In this document: piece by piece, positions 29,043 to 43,396 of the stretch
Layout: every line of letters starts with the position of its first letter
How positions within the stretch are numbered: the first letter of the stretch is position 1
Source: Epithemia pelagica
Taxonomy: Eukaryota > Bacillariophyta > Bacillariophyceae > Surirellales > Surirellaceae
Reading direction: 5' to 3'
Assembly (NCBI GenBank): GCA_946965045.2
Contig: OX337235.1
Location: 2,675,928 to 2,739,927, forward strand
DNA: 64,000 bases
Translations under genes and position numbers: made by a program
The notes under the pieces: generated by a model
Told to the model about the DNA's origin: nothing
The model's database searches: none
Seen by the model: only the letters and a program-made list of their open reading frames with translations

Positions 29043-29346
29043 ACTGTCGGCGTCTTATCTGTATGCAAAACGATGACTTGAGGATCTTTGTTTTTATGCG
29101 TGTGTATGTTCAGCAGCGAGAAAAGGGGGTGAGAGAAAGAGAGGGGCCCCCGTTCAAATCTCTCGCTTCCGCGACATTGCCAATTCCGCCATCGAACTGT
29201 TGGCCCTAAGCGAACAGAGATCATCCCATATGACAGGACAAACAATATCAAGTCATTTTTCGTATAAAAGGTAGTGAAGAGAGAACGCCACGGCGATTCC
29301 TTGAGTTGTGGCATCTGGTTTTCCACCAAAAGATCGCATGGGATAG
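29043..29346. promoter_or_regulatory. Shared 5' region of two divergent genes
   Basis: The 304 bp between the ATGs of the GET2-like gene and the SAC phosphatase must contain both promoters. A purine-rich block (gagagaaagagagggg) is visible; no certain core element is. Confidence 0.4.
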
Positions 29347-32300
29347 ATGTCGCAATCACCACCCGAACCTGAGTGTGGACCAAGCACAACTGATGCAAAC
29401 TGGACAGGTCCTTCCTTGGAACCCTATGTCACGCGCTTGGAGAGGTTTGAGTTGTTTAGTACCAATCAGTGCTTTTACATAGTCGGTTCTAACAAGTTAA
29501 ACACGGCTTATCGGATCATCAAAATAGATCGGACTCTAATTGAACGACCCAGCGTTGTTGGCGCAACTCCAACAAATCAACATCAGACAATACAACCCAG
29601 TTCATCGCAGCAAATGCACGCAACAACACCGTCCATCTCAGCTAGCCGATCTTTTGGCGCGGCGAGCTCTTTTTCTCCCCGTCGCGCATTTAATACTGCG
29701 AACGTGACCATCGGCGACTTTGCCCCAACTCCGAGTGTTGTTGGTGTCTCTTCTTCCGGTTCTGAACTCCCGACGGTGCAACAAAGCAATAGCACAGTTT
29801 CTAACTCAAACACACCGTCGACACCGGCACCTCCCTCAGGACAAAACAACAATGTCGCGGCCGACGGTCAACATACAGCAAATCCCAAATCCCGACCTCT
29901 TTCTGATTTTGTTTCGGAAGATCCAAATGTGTACACACAAGAAGAAATCAAAGATGTTCTGGACATGATTCATGACGGTACGTACATCTCATCTCTCGTC
30001 TTCTTTGGAAGCCTCTCCTGTCCAGATGATTCTGATTTTTCTCCTTTCTCGCTGAGCTTTAAGGGAATCGCATGACACGGTCTACCCGTGGAGGCTACTC
30101 CAATCAGAACACGCGTCATGGCTCTGGTGGTGGCCTGAAACCTATTGTCAAAGCGTACGGAATTGTAGGCTTTATCCGGTTCTTGGACTCTTACTACTTG
30201 ACTCTCATAACTAAACGAGCAAAGGTCGGTAGCATCGGTGGGAATGGTATATATACCATTAAGAATACCGAAACCATTCCACTCAAACCAGCTGAAAGAC
30301 AGTCAGAGATGGAAGATTTGGATCCGTCCTCCGTCCTCTTATCCATGTGGAATAGAGGGAAACGTAGTGTTGGCTTGGGACTGAGTAACCGGGAGATTGC
30401 GGAACTAAGATACCAAGGCATTTATCAGGTTCTCGACTTGTCCAAATCGTTTTTCTTCTCATACACATATGGTTCGTGAGCAGTTATGAAGATAATGATA
30501 CCGCGTTCTCTGGACAATTTCTCACCTCACCTCGTTTCCTTGTTAATTGTCCTCAGATCTTACTCGAACATTGCAAGAAAACTTTCTCACTACAACAAGT
30601 CGCCCTTTTCCACCACCACCATTCAAAGATACATTCGCCTGGAATTACTTTCTGACGAGAGAATTTGAGGGCTGCCTGAACTCAGACAGTAGTTATCAAT
30701 GGGTTTTGCCGATTGTTCATGGTGCTTTTGTTCAAAGAAAGATACATGACTATGGAAGAAGCCTTGATCTGATGCTGATTGCTCGTAGGTCACGCCACTT
30801 TGCTGGGACCAGGTACTTGAAAAGGGGTGTAAGCGATCAGGGAAAGGTAGCCAACGATGTGGAGCATGAACAGATTTTAGAAGACACTGAATCTTCTACT
30901 GGAAATGGGGCACAACCAGGTGCCTCGAGCTTTTGTTCTTTCATTCAAGTCCGCGGTTCTATTCCTACTTTCTGGACACAAGAGTCGTCCGTCACAATGC
31001 CTAAGCCTCCGATTGAACTGAATCGTGTAGACCCGACGTACAAAGCCACCCAACTGCATTTCGAAGATCTCTTCCAGCGATACGCCACTCCGGTACTGGT
31101 GTTGGATCTCGTTAAACAAAGTGAAAAGCGTGCACGAGAAGTGTTGGTCGGTAATGAATATCGGCACGCGGTTGATTACATCAACGATACTATTGACAAC
31201 AAGAAACACCAAATTCTTTATTGCTCATTTGATTATTCTCATACGAGCAAACACCGACAGCTTGACGTGAGTTCATCATTGAGTGAAGTTTCGACGTGGG
31301 CTGTTAACAGAACAGGTTTTTTTTGTTCAAACCCCAAATGGAAGATGAAGCCCGGCGGTACCGTAGAACCGTTTACACATGAGGATCGTCTCTTGGCCCA
31401 ACTGCTGAGTGAGAAACTTGGTATTCCTGTGTTTCCTATGGAGCAGTCAGGTGTACTTCGAACGAATTGCATCGAGTAAGTACCCGTTTGCGTGGTTCTT
31501 GTATTACAGAGGTGGGTAGTGTTGGACGTTCCTTGTTATTGTTCTGACCTTCTTTCAGTTGCCTTGATCGGACAAATGTGGCACAGTTTAGTGCCGGGGT
31601 GGAAGCCATCAGCCAGCAGCTTGTTGTGATGGGTATTCGATCTCAAAGCAAATTGGATCCGTCTTCAAACATCGTTCGAGTCTTGATTGATATGTATGTT
31701 GACATTGGTGATAGTATTGCGCTTCAATATGGAGGGTCTGAAGCTCACAAGAAAGTCACTGCGGGCCACGCCGAATCCAACATTATGCCCATTGGGAAGG
31801 TACGTTTAATTGTGGTTTTAGGTTATATTATCTTTCGTATCCTCCTCTGTACTTACGCTCTGTACAACACAGCATAAAGAGTTACTTACATCTATTCGTC
31901 GATACTATAGCAATGCCTTCACCGATCGTCTAAAACAAGATGCCATGTAAGTTTGAGATTGAGTCCTTCTTGTTGTAAACAATTAAGTCTCAAAATTTGG
32001 CAGAAACCTTTTCCTTGGATATTATGTTCCGTACCGACATACGGAGCCGTTGTGGGAAATGGAGAACGACTACTATCTACACAACTTTCATGTGAAAGAG
32101 GGGAGGGGGGTAAACTTTTCGATGGATTTTTACAGATATGCGTTCGGTATACAGTGTGCAGACGATGGAAGTGAAGTTATTGGAAGGCCCCAACGAGCGT
32201 CCCGAACCAGTTCTGTGTCACAGATTGCGGCTGCTGAATCTCAGCGCGTTAAAAACGTTCGAAAGCGAGTCGCTGCGCAAAATGAGATGTTATCAATTTG

Positions 32301-33810
32301 GTGGAAACGGGCCCTTCATTCCAATCTACATCAGCGAATCTGGATGAAAAACAGTAGTGCATTATCGGATGGCGCCGCACTTGCCTCCGACGTGGAAGGG
32401 TCCCTTCTGCCATCAAGGTATGAACGTCTGTACCAACCTGAAAAGATGGCGTTGTTCGATAGATTCTTCGCTCGAGGATGGGCCACCCCGCTCCGAAGCT
32501 CTCACTCAGCACAGCACTCCGACACAAAAATAAATGAACCGGAAAGTGCTTCGAGTGGATCCTTAGCCCGTGTTATCACAGCTCAGAATTGCATGTCTTG
32601 TGTAATTGATACGCCTCCGCCAAATCAGAAAAGCATTAAGCGGGACGGCACTGCAACAAAGAAATTCCTTGAGGCCCATGGATTCGATTCATCATTTGAG
32701 TCATACTCAAAGCTTTTTGTTGATCCACACGATCGAATGACACGGAACATGCGCTCTAATCCTGAGTTCGTGGGCGATGTATCTAGCGAAATGAGTCGTG
32801 TTGTCCCGGACGAATACAGGCGATACTGCACGCCTTCAAGTGCTCTTTACACAAGTCCCCTATCGGACAACAAACAGGCCAACGCGGAGTTCCGAATGAA
32901 CTTGCGCGAGCTGTCTTTACATGCCGATGATGTGGAAGGGATACGAAAGGTCAGTCGGCACTAGTGACCAAGCTTCTTCATAACTCCATGCCGAACATAT
33001 TCTCACTCTTGGTTTCAGTTGTCTGAATCAGCGCATCTGAGCCGGACTATCGTTTCAGGACCTTATAGAGGCTTGTCGAGCGATGAGTCTGCGATTGAGT
33101 TTGCAACTGCACTGCATGAACAATTCAGCCCCATGGAGAGGTCTTCTTCGAGGTCAGCAAAACAGATAAGCACTGAACTGAAACGCAGGGGTTTTGACTC
33201 CGCGGGGGCGGCAGTCATGGACAGTGTAGATTCGCGGTTGCAGAGGTTTCAACTATCTGAACAACAGTTCGGTGAAATCTTGGATCACCCTGTCGGGGCA
33301 TGCCGTAGAAGCGATCTGGTATGTATGTTCGTCAAACATGAATCACACGCTCGACCCAGTGTTAACGCTCTTTCTCTTTTCGGTCAGACAACGCCATCGT
33401 CTCTGAAACAGTATGTTTCTCTGTATGACCATTCAACAGTACTGTCTACACCCGATGTGATATTCCTATCTGGCCGGAAGATGAGGAGGTTAAAATCTCC
33501 AGTTCTTGTGCTGCCAGAAACACAAAGCGTCTCATTGGCGAAACGGGCTTCCCGCCTTGGAATTGATATCGGCTCCCGTCATGAGAGTAGCTTCAGTGAT
33601 ACGCCTTCAATATCTCCCGTACACCGACGAAGATCAATCCCGCCGTTTTTTGAACAGGTAAATGATGACATGTTCGCCAGGAAGGATAACAAGTTCATGG
33701 TGTTCAATGGGGCAGGAGCCGATTTATGGCACGGAAAAGAACCTATCACTCGCGTTTTGAAACCAGATGACTTCTTCTTCGTAGATTCGTCTATACCAAG
33801 TTGCAAATGA
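29347..33810 (+). CDS. SAC-domain phosphoinositide phosphatase (7 exons, 1336 aa)
   Basis: Exons: 29347-29977, 30064-30471, 30557-31475, 31559-31799, 31873-31946, 32004-32949, 33019-33810. All introns are GT-AG and 57-86 bp; the joined length is 4011 nt. The N-terminal segment YVTRLERFELFSTNQCFYIV and the block with KAYGIVGFIRFLDSYYLTLI are the SAC N-domain. YDLTRTLQ and FAWNYFL follow. The catalytic motif R-T-N-C-I-D-C-L-D-R-T-N (residues 648-659; Cys651, Arg657 of CX5R) is created across the exon 3/4 junction. LFLGYYVP and the following region resemble FIG4/SAC3, which removes the 5-phosphate of PI(3,5)P2 on endolysosomal membranes; substrate and location here are inferred. Ser/Thr/Pro-rich insertions (about residues 75-190) and a long C-terminal tail with no known domain make it larger than typical FIG4 (about 900 aa). 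Confidence 0.88.
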
Positions 33811-34001
33811 CCTTCCTGGCAGGTTTTTTCGCACATGTACATTTACTTATAAATTCAAGGCTGTCGGAATTCCACCTTGGCATAGTTCTATTTTGATGTA
33901 AATGCGTTTAAAGGGATTTTTCATTTATCACTTGTTTGGGGATTCTAGTGTTTAACAAGGCGAAGTTATTGACTTCGGTATGTACGTGAGAGGTCTGACG
34001 G

Positions 34002-37000
34002 CTAATTCCGTGGTGGCCTCCAGTGCTTCCACTGATAAACTGGATGTTCTCGTCCCATTGTTGTGGTCGCCGAGACCAGTATATTGTTGCTGATGTGAAC
34101 TGATATGCCTCCAGCAACCCGAGCACCAAAAACAAGTTCATTAGTTTCCAATATCCACGCTCCAGGAATAAGCAACGTGATCGTATTAGTAGTGTCGTCA
34201 ACAGGATCAACATCAGCGAAGACATCACTGAAATAACCTGGGTCATAGTAATCCTTCTTCGTTGGGTCGAATAAACCCATGTGAAGATCAACATCGTTGA
34301 GTCGAACATAAACATTGCCAGAGCGTGGACCAATTTCCGTGAAGCTAAAAGTTATTTTCAGTTCGATCACATTAGATGGGATGGTATACGAACGTGCCAT
34401 TTCCGGCGTATAAGTGTCGAGAGCAAGTGAGGAGAGGTCACACAAATCTCTCATTGTAGAGTCATGCCCAGCAGTAAAACACGAGATCCTAGAGGCGTGC
34501 CCACTCCGTGTCTTAAACCAAACAGCTGCCAGTGTCCGAATATCAGGCTCTTGTTGCTGTGGCGACCGTATGCGAGCTTTATCTAGGCCAAATGATTGTT
34601 CAACATCGATACTGAACGTTTTCACATCATATGATCCAGATCCTCTAATACTCGTGATTTCGGCATTCACCCACTTTCTAGATTGGTACAGGCCAGACCG
34701 GTTTATTTGAACCTGGACAAGGTCGCCGACTTCCCACCTTGAAGGAGTATGTTCGCTCTTCCCAAAGCACCTCTTCATCTCCAGAGCTGGAACCTGAGAC
34801 AAGGAAGATCGAAGCAACAGAGCATGATTCCGCGGCATTGCTGCTGATTGATGACTGGCGGAGTCACGAGAACGGTAAAAAATATCTCGAATAACCTTAG
34901 ACCGTAGTTTGCAGAGAGTCATTGAGCCTCCGTTTGTGCAGTGGGCGTTGTCGGTCATGTTTCCCAGTCGCTTGCGGAAATGCAGCACCTCATCAACAAT
35001 GAGATCTTTCGTCCTACGTATCACTGACGTATTCTTCATTTCCACATAGTCTTCATATGAATTTTTTTCGAAAAATCTCCGTGGTCCCTCTCGTTTCGTC
35101 AATGAAATCACATGCTTCACCACGGCATCACGAAAACAAGTGGGTAGGCCATCGTAAAGAAGGAAAAATTTTGATTGTTCTCGGGCAGCAGACCTCCACA
35201 CCAGATTTCCAGGTGAAAAATCGAGAAAGTGGTCATATGCATCGCCTTTGAATGACGCATTATCCACCAACACGTCATTTACCCGTGGGGTCGGTAGGTT
35301 CATGCTGTAGTGCTGCGACAAGGAAGGATCTTGTATTGAATGCGGGGGATGGGAGGCAATAGAACCAGATGCAATTTCCGATGCCCAAACTGATTGGTCA
35401 ACTTGAGCTCGCATGAGCTTCGTCAGCGTGTACAGAGCTAATGACGCAACAAGTAATCGGGAAAATGTCCCGAGTATTCGGGGTGTGTCGATAACGGCAA
35501 CTAGGCTCATGTACATTGCCAACCCTCCAACAAATAATGTGAGACACACTGTACTTAGGCGCACCAGAAGACGAATTAAATGGTACTCGACGTCATTATA
35601 CGGTCCATGTTTTGGGGGCGCTTTCACTTCCAACATCAATATCGCAGACAAGGTTCCCATCAATCCTTTTCTTTGAAGCTTCTGCTCCTTCAGGTCTTCT
35701 ATGCGAAAACGGTATTGTCCAGGATTGGCTGCACGGAAAAGATCAAATCGAGAGGAAGACCATGACAACTTTGCGGGATAAGTCAGGCCAGTCCATCGCA
35801 GGAACGAAAATGACATGCGATTGTAAGGGTCAGCCAAATCTGAGAGGGAATGGCCCATTTGGTGCCATCGAATGGCATACACTGAGTCCAGCGGAGGAAA
35901 TCGAGAGTATTGACTCGGCTTATTGGCGTTGTCTGGTCGGCCCGCAAATGTTAAGATAAGAGCAACACGACTAGGTCCTTTGACGTGGGAAGTTCCACGG
36001 TGAATGGTGTTGCTATTGTAAAGAAGCCCACTACCCGCTTCCCATGTTCCCGTCGAAGGATCTACAACCTGAAAGCCGACCTGCTCGGTAGTGTTGTCAT
36101 CCAAGTCAGTTCCAAAGCCATAACAGGAACTCGTGAAGTAGCATCGATGTGACCCAGGGCAAACGGCGGTCGGGCCCATTTCTGGTGTGGTGTCCTGTAG
36201 AGGAATCAGCAGAGTAAACAATTGAGAAAAAGTGTGTCGATTCATGGTTGCACTCAAGTGAAGAGGCGTATCTGCGTGAAAATATTGAGGCTCTCTGAAC
36301 AATTAAGAAATGTAAAACAAGAGTAAGTCAGAAATTTGAGATTCTCTCTTTGTAACCAGTGCTGCTGCAACTACATACGCTCCCTCTGCAACAGTAATGA
36401 CCTGAAGTTCCATCAGCGATGGATCGGGTCCCAACAATGCTTCCAAAGTATCAATAAAGCGTCCATTACTCCCAATTTCCTTCAATGCTTTTGTCACACT
36501 CGGATGTTCGGTAGCAGACAAGGTGAAACTGATTCGGTTTTCATTGACAATAACACTGATATGGTCCGACTCACGTAACTCCCTGTTTCGTCTTTGAATA
36601 TACTTGCGAAGGCGTAAGGCCGTCTCAGAGAGCATAATATGTGGAAAGACTACAGCTCCATGTAGAAATGCTTTTTCTGTTGCATCCACAAATGTTTCAT
36701 CAGGATGGAGGAAAAGAGGGTCAGGCTTCAATGTAGTAAGGTCGGATATTTCACATTCCATACGTGGGTATGTTTCCTCCCACTCTTGTCGTTCAGGTGT
36801 GAAAATCAGCGCTTTCATATAAGGGTGCAAATACGTTTCATGAATGTGTAGCAATTCTCTTGTCAGAAAAGTTAAAAACAAAAGAAGAACCACGGGAAGT
36901 TCGATCAACGCTATGCGAATGGTAAGATGTCCTCGAAACGCACTAGCAACAAGACCAAAATCGAGACCTAGCCGCGAATTTTGAACGCCAGTTTCACTGC

Positions 37001-37058
37001 GCAGATTTCGACTTGACACAGATACAATTTGCGACTTTCTCTTGTAGGATCTTGCCAT
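34002..37058 (-). CDS. Membrane-anchored PhyH-type 2-oxoglutarate dioxygenase-like protein (990 aa)
   Basis: Exon 1 is 37058-36379 and exon 2 is 36294-34002, with an 84-bp GT-AG intron (36295-36378, phase 2) that restores VAEGAEPQYFHADTP. Residues about 44-66 are a likely membrane anchor (IRIALIELPVVLLLFLTFLT). The dioxygenase fold carries the metal ligands H233-x-D235 and H325 and a 2-oxoglutarate arginine at R336, eleven residues after the distal His, as in phytanoyl-CoA-hydroxylase relatives. Two more hydrophobic segments follow (LSTVCLTLFVGGLAMYMSLV; LLVASLALYTLTKL). A later segment (GDLVQVQ...WVNAEITSIRGSGSYDVK) looks like a Tudor/SH3-type barrel. The C-terminal part is unassigned. The substrate is unknown; lipids are possible given the membrane setting. 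Confidence 0.72.
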
Positions 37059-37404
37059 CTTCGTGGGTTATGAAAGTTGGAATCCATTTCCAGTTTTGGG
37101 TCGAAGACAAAAATGAGACACGAGGGAAAAAGTCATCGGTGACCTTATCACCTACTATAATACAATATCACACACATACGCCCCAGCTAGCACATTGTAG
37201 GGTGTATCGGTGTTGTCGGTAATGGGATTCCGGATGTCAGTTGTCGTTTGTCTTTACGTTTACTGTCATCATTCTCTATAGTTTCTCTACAGCAGACAGA
37301 CCGTGGAATCGCTGTGGTGGCAGGTGGCAGTGGCATGTGAGAGTGAGGATTCTAAAACTCAAGCCTCAATCGATACAATTATCACAGATAGAACGGCAAC
37401 AAAG
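37059..37404. promoter_or_regulatory. Shared 5' region of the PhyH-like gene and ClpP
   Basis: 346 bp between divergent start codons. No certain core element is seen. Confidence 0.4.
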
Positions 37405-38399
37405 ATGATGCATACGGTTCTGCGGATTATTTTTGCGCTTCAGTTTTCGCTGTCGACTGTTGCGTTTGTGCCAAATGAGGCTCGACTTGCTTTCAAGCAG
37501 AGAACCAGTATCTTGAAATGGACGATGATGCCTGATGATCCTCAGCCAGAGGTGAGCAGAATGTGGATATCTTTTTGGTTGGTATCAAACAGCAATTCAA
37601 CTCTTTTGACACTATATTCTGTTTGCTGCTTCTATCATCTTTTCAACATCACATGCTGCTGTTGAGTCTAGATTGACCCTCGGCGTAAAGATCCTGACGA
37701 GCAACCGCCAGCGAATCCTGTGCGGATGCCCGTCATCGACACTGATAACGGTCAAATGGACGTCATTAGCCGTCTCCTAAAGGATCGAATCTTACTTCTT
37801 GGGCAGGGAGTGGACGACGAAGTGGCCAACGTTCTCGTGGCGCAGCTTCTCTATCTGGCCAATGAAGACCCTGAGAAAGATATTACTCTGTACATCAATA
37901 GCCCCGTGAGTATTTCATCTCAAATTTGCAACCTATGCGATATCTTTGGAATTCGAGCCCTAATATTGCCGTTTTTTATCAGGGTGGCTCTGTTTCGGCT
38001 GGAATGGCAATTTACGATACCATGCAGTACGTACCATGCGATGTGGCAACGGTCTGTTTTGGAATTGCCGCCAGCATGGGTGCATTTTTGTTGGGAGCTG
38101 GAACCAAAGGGAAACGCCGAGCTCTCCCCAACAGTCGCATTATGATTCACCAACCTCTTGGCGGCGCACAAGGACAAGCCGCCGATATTGAAATCCAAGC
38201 AAAGGAGATTTTGTTTATCCGTGAAGTTCTTAATACCTACATCGCTGAGTACTGCGATCAACCTAAGGACAAAGTGGAGGAAGATTGCGATAGGGATTTC
38301 TTCATGACGCCTGAAGAAGCAGTTGAGTATGGTATCATTGATGAAGTAATCACAACGAAAACATCTCACATCACGAAACCGGCGATGCCTGCCCTCTAG
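37405..38399 (+). CDS. clpP: Plastid-targeted ClpP protease subunit
   Basis: Exons 37405-37551, 37672-37905 and 37983-38399 give 265 residues; the introns are 120 and 77 bp. The N-terminus has a signal peptide ([23 protein letters not shown], given here in part: [16 protein letters not shown]). The A-F cleavage motif and basic follow-on match diatom bipartite plastid presequences. The serine protease triad is complete: S158 in IAASMGA, H183 in IMIHQP and D232 in DRDFFMT, with the family spacing of 25 and 49. ClpP forms the 14-mer chamber of the ATP-dependent Clp protease, fed by ClpC or ClpX, here presumably in the plastid stroma. The first intron follows the presequence closely, consistent with a modular targeting exon. 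Confidence 0.93.
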
Positions 38400-38606
38400 G
38401 TAGCTACGTGGTTGTGGGAGTAACAGAGTAAGAATGAGAATTTATCTCTCATCATTGTCTTACATTTTTTACCAGCATCAAGAGTTCAGATTGTTTCACG
38501 TGGTGTCACTGTCACCACTCAAAACGGAAACCCGCGACAATTGCTTCGTTAAAATCAGCTACCCATTTCTAAATTCGACCTAGCTAGTATCACAATGTTA
38601 CACTGT

Positions 38607-39820
38607 CTAGTAAACTTCCACATGCCACTGTTTCTTGGCCTTGAGTCCCTTCAACCATTCGTCGTAGTCAAGGCCCTTCTTGGCGGCGACCTCCTTAAGC
38701 ATGTCCTGAATACCAGGCATCATTCCTTTAAGACCACAGAAGTAGATGTGGGCACCGTTGTCCAACTTGGAGAAAACTTCATCGGCATATTCCTCAACCT
38801 TGTCTTGAATGTACATCTTTCCACCCTTCTTGTTCTCTTGTTCACGGGAAAGAGCATAGTCGAGACGGAAGTTAGAGTACTTGGACTTGACTTCTTGGAA
38901 TTCATCATCATACAACAGAGCATCGGTGTTTGCTACACCGAGGAAAAGCCAGGCCTCACCCTTGTAGGCCTCAGCAGCAGGGGTGTCTTCGACAAAGAGA
39001 CGACGGATGAAACCACGGTACGGAGCGATACCAGTTCCAGTGGCAACCATGATGTAATCAGTGTTGGGGTCTTCTTCTGGCATGAGCATGACCTTTCCAG
39101 CAGGACCAGTCATGACAACTTCGTCTCCGGGCTGTGTGTCACAAAGGAAGTTAGAGCAGACACCCTTCTTTTTGGGGTCTTCGGCCTGCATTTCGGGATC
39201 CCAGTAAGTAGCACGACGGACACAGAGAGAACCAGTCTTTCCGGTCATGTCATCACCATATCGGGAAGAGGCGATGGAATAAAGACGGACAGAGTGGGGC
39301 TTGCCGTCCTTTTCACGGACACCAGGAGGGATGACACCCCATGATTGTCCTTCCCAGTAAGGGAAGTCACCACCATGGTCGATAATGATGTGGCATGTCT
39401 CACCAGTAGCCTTTGGGCCAACAATGCGCTTGGTGGAGACGATCTTGCCCGTGAATGGGGCCTTATTCTTGTACACGTTGACAGGAACAGTCGACTGGTC
39501 CCAGTAGGGCTCAGCCTCAAGGAAGTCCTGCTTGGCACTCATGGAAGTACTGATAAAAGTGAAACATATCGATTAGGAACGCAATGCATAGTTAATATCA
39601 ATGTGCGGAATATGAACAACTCTTCCACTTGCGTTCATCCACTTTTTCACATTTCCACAAAAGGTTGGACCGCCGCAAGAGACATCCCAGTCCAGTCGTT
39701 CCACTTCGTTCGATCATTCATCACATCACCCGGTATCAAAACTTACCCGAAAGCAGGCTTGCCGGAAGGGGCGAAGGCAGCAGCCGAGGCCACGCAAAAA
39801 CTCAGAGCCGCGATCTTCAT
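38607..39820 (-). CDS. petH: Plastid ferredoxin-NADP+ reductase
   Basis: Exon 1 (39820-39747) encodes [19 protein letters not shown], a signal peptide ending in the diatom AAAFAP plastid motif. A 197-bp GT-AG intron (39550-39746) follows, and exon 2 (39549-38607) encodes the enzyme; total 338 residues. FAD-binding RLYSIASS, a second cofactor segment (GVCSNFLCD), the NADP-binding [11 protein letters not shown], the C-terminal [10 protein letters not shown] and the terminal tyrosine (HVEVY) are the standard FNR features. FNR transfers electrons from ferredoxin to NADP+ at the end of the photosynthetic chain. No phycobilisome-linker domain is present. Codon use is strongly biased towards C- and G-ending codons, as expected for a highly expressed gene. 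Confidence 0.95.
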
Positions 39821-40209
39821 TGCGCAAAATGTGTTTTAACCAAGAATGTAAGCATGTCATGAAATCGAGTGATGTTACTGCGTTAAAATGAGGACCTACG
39901 TCACTGTGGAATTTCCAACCCGGATGTACTTCCCAGCAAATGCGACGTTACATGCGTCGCGTGTATTTCCGGGTACGTATGGATGTCGACTGTGAGCTCA
40001 GAAGTAGGCTGACTTTGTGGTCGAACAGGTCACACTCGCACCAACAAGAAACACACTGCGATGATGTCAGCTCGTTCAAACGCTATCTGCTATCCCCTTC
40101 TCAACTCTCCTAGTCTCTACCCAATTCGTTCTCAAGCACTCATCTTAGGCACTCATCTTAGGCACGGGGATGTGGAGTAGGAGTATGTTGGATTACTTTT
40201 GCAATGTTG
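39821..40209. promoter_or_regulatory. Upstream region of the FNR gene
   Basis: 389 bp between the FNR start and the 3' end of the GluRS gene (both minus strand). A short imperfect repeat is seen (caacccggatgtacttcc / gtatttccgggtacg; and actcatcttaggc twice at 40139-40163). No confirmed element. Confidence 0.35.
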
Positions 40210-42988
<2,779 letters not shown>

Positions 42989-43396
42989 CGTTGTAGCTAG
43001 AAAGGAAATGGGTTGCATGTCGTGAGGGATTGCTTTCTTGGACTAGATCTTGGGTGCTGCTGACCGTTCTCGCCAAGGAGAAGTCAACGGGTTGTCCGTT
43101 CCAAAGAATCGACGCTCTACCGAAATCTTTTTCCGAGAGTGATGCTTGGAAGAGCAACACAACGGGAGAAGAATCTGTGATGTGGAAGGTGTCGGACGAC
43201 AAACTTCAACCTCTTGTCGACTTTTTCCCACGACGCACCCATCATTTTTTCAAAGCGACTGCACACGTGTAGACGCACGAACGTCAAGGACGCAGGCTCG
43301 TTCTCTTTGGTCCAGCAGAGGGAGTTTTGATGGCCACCTGGATCTTCGTCATGTCAATCTCAAAATGATCTGCACTTGATTTCATATATTATCCCC
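42989..43396. promoter_or_regulatory. Shared 5' region of GluRS and DNAJC11-like genes
   Basis: 408 bp between divergent start codons. No reliable core promoter motif was recognised. Confidence 0.4.

Noticed and set aside
38595-39839. Long plus-strand ORFs over the FNR gene
   Set aside because: They overlap the clear minus-strand FNR, whose G/C-ending codons keep the opposite frame open.
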